Source: Bacteroidota bacterium
GTDB taxonomy: Bacteria; Bacteroidota; Bacteroidia; Flavobacteriales; Flavobacteriaceae
NCBI GenBank assembly: GCA_023437485.1
Contig: JAEZGB010000018.1
Location: 1-5,605, forward strand
DNA: 5,605 nt
Direction of reading: 5' to 3'
In this document: positions 1-5,500 of the stretch, one piece after another
Layout: each line of letters starts with the position of its first letter
How positions within the stretch are numbered: position 1 is the first letter of the stretch
The notes under the pieces: model-generated
Seen by the model: only the letters and a program-made list of their open reading frames with translations
Database searches by the model: none
What the model was told of the DNA's origin: nothing
Translations under genes and position numbers: made by a program

Positions 1-75
1 AGCAATAATTCCCCCAAAATTTACCGGAACCTGCTGCTAATGGTAGTGTTGCTGGGCTTATCGAACTCATATGCG
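1..75 (+). other. Sec signal peptide (n-region partly beyond the ATG at 40)
   Basis: The translation shows a basic stretch (K-I-Y-R-N), a hydrophobic core (LLLMVVLLGL) and a polar end SNSYA followed by Q. Cleavage after the Ala encoded at 73-75 fits the small-X-Ala rule (Ser at -3, Ala at -1), and Gln at +1 is common in Bacteroidota exported proteins. There is no lipobox cysteine, so this is a type I signal and not a lipoprotein signal. Starting at the ATG at 40 would leave a core with no positive charge, which argues for an upstream start. Confidence 0.85.
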
Positions 76-3000
76 CAGGTTTCGGCGTATCAGGTGGAAC
101 AGTTGCCACTTGCTAATTATGTTGACCATCCCCTTGGTGCAAAAACGCAGCTTGTTACAGGGAATACCCCTGCACAATGGAATACACCGGTTAACACTCC
201 CATTGGGTTTAATTTTATTTTTAACGGAGTATCTTATAGCAATGTAAATGTGTCGCCCAACGGCTACATCACCTTTGGAACGGCGCCCGGTGCAACAACT
301 TACAATATTATATCATCTGGAGGGAGCTCGGGCGCTATCGCAGCTTTTGGGCATAATTGGGGAGTGGCTACAGTCACCAATGACTCTGGAGTCCAAGTGA
401 ACAGCGTCTCTAAATTACTTACCGGGTCACCGGGTTCTCAAATATTGAAAATTGAGTATAGGAATGTCCTATCTCCCGAGATTTACAACGGCGCAGTAAT
501 AAGTTTTCAAATTTGGTTGTACGAGGGTTCAAATGTTGCAGAGGTACATTTTGCGGAACAACTAATGGAGACGGATGGCTTTGTAGAAGGGGGTTTGGGG
601 TTGCGCGGCCTGAACTCAGCCGATTTTAAAAATCTTCAGTGGGGTGGTGGAGATTGGCCATCAGGCGCTGGAATGCCGGCCGGTACTGCTGCTTCTCATA
701 CCGTTGTCATCGAAGATTTCCAGCCAAGAATCCTTGCCGGGTCAAACCGGTTGTTCAGGTTTACGCCGCCGCCGTGCTTTTGGCCAATAATAGGTGCGGC
801 CAGCGGAATCACCTCGACGGGCGCAACTATTTCCTGGACCGCTCCAACACCGGCCCCGTCGGGATATGAGTATGAAGTTAGAACCAGCGGCGCTCCTGGG
901 AGTGGCTCTACCGGACTTGCGCAAAGCGGTACTGTTTTAAGTTCGCCCTTGACTCTTACGGGCCTGAGTGCAGGCACCACCTACATTGTTTATGTAAGAT
1001 CAACATGTGGGGCTGCCAACAGTGCCTGGACCGCCCGGACTTTCACAACTACTTGTGCGGCATTATCAATTCCCTATTTTCAGGATTTTGAATCTACAGC
1101 AGGAACCGCGCTGCCAACCTGTACATCAAATCTTTCTATAAGTCCTTCTTTACCTTGGACTACTGAAGGGGCGTTTGGAGATTTCTATGACAGACATTTA
1201 GTTTATAATCAAAGCGGAACCAATCCGGCCAATACCTGGTTCTTTACAGAGCCCATTAACTTGGTTGGAGGAACTACTTACAGACTGTCCTATCTATACG
1301 GTGGATCAACCAACCTGGCAACCTTGAGTAATCGAATGAAAGTGTGGTACGGAACTGCTAAAACCGTTGCTGGCATGGCAAACTTATTAGCTGACCATCC
1401 ACACATTAAAGTTTCGCAAGATCAGGGGATTGTTAATTTCACACCTGCTGTAAGCGGGACATACTATATTGGATTTCACGCGTATTCACTTGCCAATATG
1501 GGTAAGCTATTTTTGGACGAAATTGAAATTGTTACTCCCGGATGTAAACCTCCCACTGCACTTGCGGCATCCAATATTACCGGATCATCGGCTACCGTCA
1601 ATTGGACGGCGCCCACTCCGGCCCCTGGATCTGGTTACGCTTATTACTTAACCAACACCGCGACACCACCTGCTTATCAGGCCACACCAACGGGCGCGGT
1701 TCCGGCAGGCAGCACCGTGGTGAACCTCACCGGGTTAAGTGGCAATACTACCTATTATATGTGGGTGCATTCAACCTGCGCGCCGGGCGATTACAGCCAG
1801 TGGTCACAGATGCTCACCTTTACCACGTTGCCGCAGCCGGTTTATACCTATTGTAATCCGGCGCCAACCAGTATTGACTACCAGGGAATCATCAATGTGA
1901 CCTTTAGCACCGTTAACAATTCAACCGGTGCCGAGCCGGGCAACTATGCCAACTATTCCAACCTGATTGGAAACGTAGCCCAGGGTACCACGGTCCCGGT
2001 TGCGATTACATATAATACAGGGCCGTATTCTTACAATACCCGCATTTGGATTGACTGGAACAATGACAGCGACTTTTCAGATGCAGGCGAAATGGTTTAC
2101 TACGGGCTTTCGGCCACCACCAGCCCGAATACACTTAATGCGAGTTTTACGGTGCCTTTGACAGCGTCCCTTGGCGAGCACCGCATGAGAATCGGAGGTG
2201 CCGACATCAATGACCTGAGCGGTTTCGGGGCAGGGCAGGGGCCTTGCTACACAGGTTCGTGGGCTTCATTTGAAGATTATACCATCAATGTTACGGTTGC
2301 GCCGCCGCCGCTTACCATTTCATCCACCAGTATTTCAGAGTGCGCGGGAACTCCATCGCCACTCATTACCATTACCAGCAACCTGGCCAATTATGACAAC
2401 TACCAATGGTCGCCGGCAGCTCCCGTGAGCGGCGATGCGTCCAGCGGTTATACCATTACCGCGACCAGCACACAGATCTTTACGCTTACCGCCTCGCAAA
2501 ACTCTTTCCCGTTCAGCACCAACAGCGTGAGTTTTACCTATAATGCCAGCCCGCTGCCAACGCCTATCGTAGTAAGCCCTACGTCTGCGGTTACCTGTCA
2601 GGAAGGTCCGGCCGTGGCTTTGACCGCTACAGGAGGTGTTGTGTCAAACCTGCCTATTTTTTATGAAAACTTCAATGGCGGGGCAACCGGATGGACCTTT
2701 ACCAACAATTCAAGCGGCGGCAACACTGCGGCTGCCGCATGGCAAAATGTCAACAGCCCTTATCCGATTTGGTTTGGGACTACCATTATCAGCAATGACG
2801 CTTCCGGATTCTACTTCGTCAATTCTGATGCGCAGGGGTCAGGAACCACTACCAATGTGACGATGTCGTCGCCATCAATAGACCTTTCAGGTTACAATAA
2901 CGCCTCATTGCGATTCTACCACTTCATCCGCGGTTGGACCAACGGTGGAGGGCATGTAGAGGTTTCCACCAACTCAACCAACGGGATCAATGGAACCTGG

Positions 3001-5280
3001 ACAATATTGCAATCGTATTTGCCTTATCTCACTGATGTAGGAGCTCCCGGCAACTTCCAGCAAGTAGTTATTGACCTGTCGCCATATGTTTCGCTGGCCT
3101 ATGTCCGAATCCGCTTCCGCTACCAGGCTAACTGGGGATGGGGCTGGGCCGTGGATAATGTTACAGTTTCGGGAAGCGCGACCTCGGCCATCACATGGTC
3201 TCCTACAACGGGACTGTTTGAAGATGCCGCCGCCACCATACCTTACACAGGCACCGGTACCAATGTGGTGTATGCGATGCCAGGCACCACTACAACTTAC
3301 TCGGCAAGTGCGAGCACGCCATCGCCAACTATATGTACTACTACAACTACAGTAGAGGTAGAAGTTACTGCGGTTTCGGGCGGTTCGGTAACCCCTGCTA
3401 CTCAAGGTTCGTGTGGCACATTAATGCCACTAACGGTGTCCGGGAATTCGGGTAGCATAATTCATTGGGAATGGTCGGATGACCCTAATTTCGCAACGGT
3501 AAATGTTATTCCAGCGAGCGCCTCTGTTACCTTGACTACAGCACAAATTGGGACGGTGACCGGCACACGGTACTATAGAGCAGTTTCAATCGTGGGCGGA
3601 TGTACGGCCTATTCATATGCTCCTTCGGCGCCAACCTATGCCAGCATAACTTCAAACACCGTAACCTGGAACGGTTCGGCATGGAGTAACGGCAGTGGGC
3701 CCAACATTTCAACACCGGTGGTTTTTGCCGGTGATTACACCGGTAACGTCAACCTTTCGGCATGTTTGGTTACCGTAAGCAGCGGCAACGTCGTATTCAA
3801 TGCGGGCGTTACGCTGACAGTGGCCAACGCAGTCGTGGTATCAGGAGGTTCCCTTACCTTCCAAAACAACGCGAGCCTTGTCCAGATCGATGATACGGCC
3901 ATCAACTCGGGTTACATCAGGTACTACCGAACCACTACACCAATGGTCCGGTATGATTACACTTACTGGTCATCGCCGGTTTATCCGCAAACCCTGCTTG
4001 GGGTTTCGCCAAACACGATGCCAGACAAGTATTTCGCATTTAACACAGCGGGCAATACCTATGTTTCGGTACCTTCAAATTCACTAATGGAACCCGGAAA
4101 AGGATATATCATCAGGACGCCCAACGACCACCCGACCACGCCAACCACCTTTACGGCCGAGTTTGACGGAGGGCACCTGACACCGCCTGACGGGGTTCCC
4201 AATAACGGAGTTTACACCCAGCCCATCATCGGCCCGGGCCCGAACAACTTTAACCTGTTGGGCAACCCATACCCGAGCGCGATTGATGCCGACCTGTTTT
4301 ACACGGCCAACATGGGGCTCATTGACGGAAGCTTCTATTTCTGGACGCACAACACGCCTATCAACCCGCTTAACTATACTGAAAGCGATTACGCCATCTA
4401 CAATTCAACAGGGGGGACCGGAACCGGGACTCCGGGTGGCGGCACCGGAAACACCAGCGTGCCAAATGGAAACATTGCCGCGGGACAAGGCTTCTTTGTA
4501 AAGGGAATTGCCAACGGCAACGCTACCTTTAACAACAGCATGCGTTTGGTGGGCCTCAATGACCAGTTTTTCCGGATGCCGGGCACTGCTGCCAAACAGC
4601 TGGTGGAGAAACACCGCGTATGGCTCGACATTCGCAATTCACAGGGATCATACAAACAAACGCTCGTGGGCTATATTGCCGGCGCCACCAATGGAATGGA
4701 CGTGGCTTTTGATGCCGATGCGGTTGATTCAGGGATTGCCGTGAATTTGTACTCGTTTGTTGATGAGAGCAAGACTGCGATCCAGGGCCGTTCACTGCCA
4801 TTTTTTGCTGAAGACCAGGTTGCGCTGGGGTACAAATCCAACGCCGCGGGTCAGCTTGAGATTTCGCTTTTTGATTTTGACGGACTGTTCTCAGGACAGG
4901 ATATTTACCTGGAAGACAAATTGCTGAACACGGTGCATGATTTAAAGTCAGGAAGTTATATATTTGTTACAGAGGCCGGAACTTTTGACAACAGGTTCGT
5001 ACTTCGCTATACTGATTCGGCGCTGTCAGTTACCAACCACGATGTGAATCCTGAAGCGGTGGTGGTGTATAAAAACGCCGGAGGAATCCAGATCATGACC
5101 TCCAACCTAATGATGAAGGATGTCAGGATTTTTGATGTCAGGGGTAGGCTGCTGCTAACCCGCAACGAGATTAATGCGGCGCAGGCCACTATCTCTGATT
5201 TGCAGGCCCAGGAGCAGGTACTGATTGTTCAGATTACGACACACGACAATAAAACTGTGAACAAGAAGATAATTTACTAA
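1..5280 (+). CDS. Giant multi-domain T9SS-secreted surface protein (FN3, GEVED, Ig-like, jelly-roll modules), 5' end cut by the window
   Basis: Seen: one uninterrupted frame of at least 1,746 codons ending in TAA at 5278-5280. It is also open from position 1 to the first ATG at 40. The 13 upstream codons read SNNSPKIYRNLLL and contain K and R residues in front of the hydrophobic stretch MVVLLGL, so they look like the signal-peptide n-region. The ATG at 40 is therefore probably internal and the true start lies before the window. Domain order (numbered from that Met): beta domain 13-243, FN3 246-338, jelly-roll 339-501, FN3 502-597, GEVED-like 605-753, Ig-like 758-837, Ig-like 841-1112 interrupted by a jelly-roll at 868-1043, Ig-like 1113-1207, flavobacterial C-terminal beta module 1209-1523, T9SS-associated domain 1524-1660, sorting signal 1670-1746. 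Known: such proteins cross the inner membrane by Sec and the outer membrane by T9SS, then are surface-attached or released. Inferred: an adhesin or binding protein of roughly 180 kDa. No catalytic motif was recognised, so an enzymatic role is unsupported but not excluded for the N-terminal domain. Confidence 0.95.
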   Translation, partial: SNNSPKIYRNLLLMVVLLGLSNSYAQVSAYQVEQLPLANYVDHPLGAKTQLVTGNTPAQWNTPVNTPIGFNFIFNGVSYSNVNVSPNGYITFGTAPGATTYNIISSGGSSGAIAAFGHNWGVATVTNDSGVQVNSVSKLLTGSPGSQILKIEYRNVLSPEIYNGAVISFQIWLYEGSNVAEVHFAEQLMETDGFVEGGLGLRGLNSADFKNLQWGGGDWPSGAGMPAGTAASHTVVIEDFQPRILAGSNRLFRFTPPPCFWPIIGAASGITSTGATISWTAPTPAPSGYEYEVRTSGAPGSGSTGLAQSGTVLSSPLTLTGLSAGTTYIVYVRSTCGAANSAWTARTFTTTCAALSIPYFQDFESTAGTALPTCTSNLSISPSLPWTTEGAFGDFYDRHLVYNQSGTNPANTWFFTEPINLVGGTTYRLSYLYGGSTNLATLSNRMKVWYGTAKTVAGMANLLADHPHIKVSQDQGIVNFTPAVSGTYYIGFHAYSLANMGKLFLDEIEIVTPGCKPPTALAASNITGSSATVNWTAPTPAPGSGYAYYLTNTATPPAYQATPTGAVPAGSTVVNLTGLSGNTTYYMWVHSTCAPGDYSQWSQMLTFTTLPQPVYTYCNPAPTSIDYQGIINVTFSTVNNSTGAEPGNYANYSNLIGNVAQGTTVPVAITYNTGPYSYNTRIWIDWNNDSDFSDAGEMVYYGLSATTSPNTLNASFTVPLTASLGEHRMRIGGADINDLSGFGAGQGPCYTGSWASFEDYTINVTVAPPPLTISSTSISECAGTPSPLITITSNLANYDNYQWSPAAPVSGDASSGYTITATSTQIFTLTASQNSFPFSTNSVSFTYNASPLPTPIVVSPTSAVTCQEGPAVALTATGGVVSNLPIFYENFNGGATGWTFTNNSSGGNTAAAAWQNVNSPYPIWFGTTIISNDASGFYFVNSDAQGSGTTTNVTMSSPSIDLSGYNNASLRFYHFIRGWTNGGGHVEVSTNSTNGINGTWTILQSYLPYLTDVGAPGNFQQVVIDLSPYVSLAYVRIRFRYQANWGWGWAVDNVTVSGSATSAITWSPTTGLFEDAAATIPYTGTGTNVVYAMPGTTTTYSASASTPSPTICTTTTTVEVEVTAVSGGSVTPATQGSCGTLMPLTVSGNSGSIIHWEWSDDPNFATVNVIPASASVTLTTAQIGTVTGTRYYRAVSIVGGCTAYSYAPSAPTYASITSNTVTWNGSAWSNGSGPNISTPVVFAGDYTGNVNLSACLVTVSSGNVVFNAGVTLTVANAVVVSGGSLTFQNNASLVQIDDTAINSGYIRYYRTTTPMVRYDYTYWSSPVYPQTLLGVSPNTMPDKYFAFNTAGNTYVSVPSNSLMEPGKGYIIRTPNDHPTTPTTFTAEFDGGHLTPPDGVPNNGVYTQPIIGPGPNNFNLLGNPYPSAIDADLFYTANMGLIDGSFYFWTHNTPINPLNYTESDYAIYNSTGGTGTGTPGGGTGNTSVPNGNIAAGQGFFVKGIANGNATFNNSMRLVGLNDQFFRMPGTAAKQLVEKHRVWLDIRNSQGSYKQTLVGYIAGATNGMDVAFDADAVDSGIAVNLYSFVDESKTAIQGRSLPFFAEDQVALGYKSNAAGQLEISLFDFDGLFSGQDIYLEDKLLNTVHDLKSGSYIFVTEAGTFDNRFVLRYTDSALSVTNHDVNPEAVVVYKNAGGIQIMTSNLMMKDVRIFDVRGRLLLTRNEINAAQATISDLQAQEQVLIVQITTHDNKTVNKKIIY
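76..768 (+). other. N-terminal beta-rich domain of the mature protein
   Basis: Residues 13-243 alternate hydrophobic and polar positions, as in a beta-sandwich. They include PIGFNFIFNG and VSPNGYITFG, strings typical of an N-terminal module of flavobacterial FN3-containing secreted proteins. The second half (ISFQIWLYEGSN, VEVHFAEQ-like strands, then GGLGLRGL) fits a lectin- or jelly-roll-like fold. There are no cysteines in this part and no recognisable catalytic residues. Function unknown; ligand binding is an inference. Confidence 0.55.
775..1053 (+). other. Fibronectin type III domain 1
   Basis: Residues 246-338 carry the FN3 hallmarks. These are the B-strand Trp in ATISWTAPTPAP, the E-strand and turn LTLTGLSAGTTY with the conserved Leu and Tyr, and the closing strands YVRSTCG...WTARTFTT. 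The RSTC string with the preceding Cys at 246 suggests a possible disulfide typical of Bacteroidota secreted FN3 domains. It probably acts as a spacer or binding module between the N-terminal domain and the jelly-roll. Confidence 0.85.
1054..1542 (+). other. Jelly-roll, choice-of-anchor-J/MAM-like domain 1
   Basis: Residues 339-501 begin with IPYFQDFES, the usual opening of this domain class. They continue with NTWFFTEPINLVGGTTYRLSYLYG (a strand pair where the ligand-facing sheet begins) and end in YYIGFHAYS and LFLDEIEI. Seen directly: the order of these strands and the position between two FN3 domains. Known: this arrangement is frequent in flavobacterial T9SS cargo. Carbohydrate or surface binding is inferred. 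Confidence 0.65.
1543..1830 (+). other. Fibronectin type III domain 2
   Basis: Residues 502-597 repeat the pattern of the first FN3 domain: CKPPTAL start, ATVNWTAPTPAP, VVNLTGLSGNTTYYMWVHSTC, and a closing LTFTT. It shares WTAPTPAP, LTGLS and STC with domain 1, but the codons differ at many positions. This is an old duplication or separate recruitment and not a recent copy. Confidence 0.85.
1852..2298 (+). other. GEVED-like domain
   Basis: Residues 605-753 open with YCNPAPTS and contain the acidic string WIDWNNDSDFSDAGE (from residue 670), whose spaced Asp/Asn residues resemble a calcium-binding loop. A GEHRMRIG strand follows, and the domain closes with SFEDYTINV. GEVED domains normally end in G-E-x-E-D-Y; here the motif is degenerate (ASFEDY), but the flanks agree. 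The domain is a common beta module of bacterial secreted proteins; its exact role is not known. Confidence 0.75.
2311..2550 (+). other. Ig-like domain A
   Basis: Residues 758-837 (LTISSTSISECAG..., then YQWSPAAPVSG, then YTITATSTQIFTLTAS) show the Cys and Trp positions and closing strands of the Ig/PKD-like modules common in flavobacterial secreted proteins. Probably a structural spacer. Confidence 0.55.
2560..3375 (+). other. Ig-like domain B, split by an inserted jelly-roll
   Basis: The first strands (residues 841-867, PIVVSPTSAVTCQEGPAVALTATGG with its Cys) and the last strands (1044-1112, AITWSPTTGLFEDAAATIPY then VVYAMPGTTTTYSA) look like the two halves of one flavobacterial Ig-like module. 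In such modules the ALTATGG strand normally leads within a few residues into ITWSPTTGLF. Here about 176 residues intervene. This reading is based on motif memory, not on a computed alignment. Confidence 0.55.
2641..3168 (+). other. Jelly-roll, choice-of-anchor-J/MAM-like domain 2 (nested)
   Basis: Residues 868-1043 begin with LPIFYENFNGGATGWTF and contain SSPSIDLSGYNNASLRFYHF, HVEVSTN, WTILQSY, FQQVVIDLSPYVS and VRIRFRYQ. They end in WGWGWAVDNVTVSG. This is the standard strand order of the class, with an aromatic-rich end (five Trp between 928 and 1036). The exposed Trp residues could form a carbohydrate platform, which is an inference. Confidence 0.7.
3376..3660 (+). other. Ig-like domain C
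   Basis: Residues 1113-1207 (GGSVTPATQGSCGTLMPLTVSG, IHWEWSDDPNFATV, LTTAQIGTVTGTRYYRAVSIVGGC) match the recurrent flavobacterial Ig-like pattern. That pattern has a first Cys, a Trp core, the TRYYRAV strand and a second Cys that could pair with the first. Confidence 0.6.
3664..4608 (+). other. Flavobacterial C-terminal beta module (solenoid start plus beta-sandwich)
   Basis: Residues 1209-1285 (TWNGSAWSNGSGP, VVFAGDYTG, VTVSSGNVVFNAGVTLTV, VSGGSLTFQNNASL) show short repeated strands like a small beta-solenoid. The rest carries strings that recur together in flavobacterial T9SS cargo: YDYTYWSSPV (Trp at 1310), DKYFAFN, GKGYIIR (1353), NLLGNPYPSAIDADLF (Gly at 1408), GQGFFVKG and NSMRLVG. A Gly/Thr-rich loop at residues 1456-1474 (nt 4405-4461) looks like a flexible insertion. 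The block usually precedes the type C sorting signal; its biochemical role is not known. Confidence 0.7.
4609..5280 (+). other. T9SS-associated domain and type C (ChiA-like) sorting signal
   Basis: Residues 1524-1660 (HRVWLDIRNSQGSYKQTLVGY, then LPFFAEDQVALGYKS, IYLEDKLLNTVHDLKSGSY, FDNRFVLRYTD) are followed by a conserved-looking C-terminal beta domain, about 1670-1746. That domain contains VVVYKNAGGIQI, VRIFDVRGRLL, ISDLQAQEQVLIVQI and the terminal VNKKIIY. Known: C-terminal domains of this kind direct proteins through T9SS. The RYTD spacer and DVRGRLL...KKII ending resemble the ChiA-like type C class of Flavobacterium more than the type A or B classes. The class assignment is by motif memory and is less sure than the T9SS call itself. 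Confidence 0.8.
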
Positions 5281-5285
5281 GCCCC

Positions 5286-5316
5286 GAAGACCCCGTTTTT
5301 TAGAAAAACGGACTTC
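5286..5316 (+). terminator. Terminator-like hairpin just after the stop codon
   Basis: CCGTTTTT (5293-5300) pairs perfectly with AAAAACGG (5304-5311) around a TAG loop. GAAG (5286-5289) and CTTC (5313-5316) extend the stem across a small internal loop. It starts 6 bases after the TAA of the large gene, the position expected for a transcription terminator. The weak point is that no uninterrupted T tract follows (the next bases are CCAATATTTTA) and the inner stem has only three G-C pairs. Confidence 0.4.
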
Positions 5317-5346
5317 CCAATATTTTACAGACCAATCAATTATTTA

Positions 5347-5394
5347 CCGCTAAAAGTCCGGGCTGTTTGCAAAAATGGCCAAGGACTTTTACGG
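5347..5394 (+). other. Long imperfect stem-loop with GCAA tetraloop
   Basis: Paired segments from outside in: CCG 5347-5349 with CGG 5392-5394; TAAAAGTCC 5351-5359 with GGACTTTTA 5383-5391; GGC 5361-5363 with GCC 5378-5380; two G-T wobbles (5364/5377 and 5365/5376); TTT 5366-5368 with AAA 5373-5375. The loop is GCAA (5369-5372). The stem has about 20 pairs with only a bulged C (5350), a bulged G (5360) and an AA bulge (5381-5382). It could be a 3' end structure of the large mRNA, a second terminator, or a small palindromic repeat. T-rich tracts follow at 5406-5411 and 5419-5425 but not directly after the stem. Confidence 0.6.
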
Positions 5395-5409
5395 GCTTTA
5401 TCGGAATTT

Positions 5410-5440
5410 TTGTTCAGATTTTTTTAACACGTTCATTTTG
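5410..5440 (+). promoter_or_regulatory. Weak flavobacterial-type promoter match
   Basis: TTG at 5410-5412 lies 20 bases before TCATTTTG (5433-5440). The known Flavobacterium sigma-A consensus is TTG, 17-23 bases, then TAnnTTTG, so the spacing fits and the second element has one mismatch (TC for TA). It lies in an AT-rich tract upstream of the GC-rich segment at the right edge. Chance matches are frequent in such AT-rich DNA, so confidence is low. Confidence 0.25.
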
Positions 5441-5500
5441 AAGTTTTTATATTAACCTCTATTATTAACTATTTTTTTAAGATTGCAAACTACAATGTTT

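Noticed and set aside
639..1856. Several shorter overlapping frames on both strands (60-94 codons)
   Set aside because: All overlap the FN3 and jelly-roll coding region in other frames, have no domain motifs, and have compositions (Arg, Pro, His rich) typical of out-of-frame translation.
2974..3405. Antisense open frame of 143 codons
   Set aside because: It lies wholly inside the large gene opposite a well-supported jelly-roll and Ig-like region. Its product is a Ser/Arg/Cys-rich sequence with no recognisable domain, as expected for the shadow of a Gly/Ser/Thr-rich coding sequence.
1..5280. Gradual rise in GC and change in codon use along the large gene, suggesting mosaic origin
   Set aside because: Hand counts in sample lines vary (for example 33% and 53%) but also vary between adjacent lines within single domains. 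Without a computed sliding window this is not strong enough to claim transfer or recombination.
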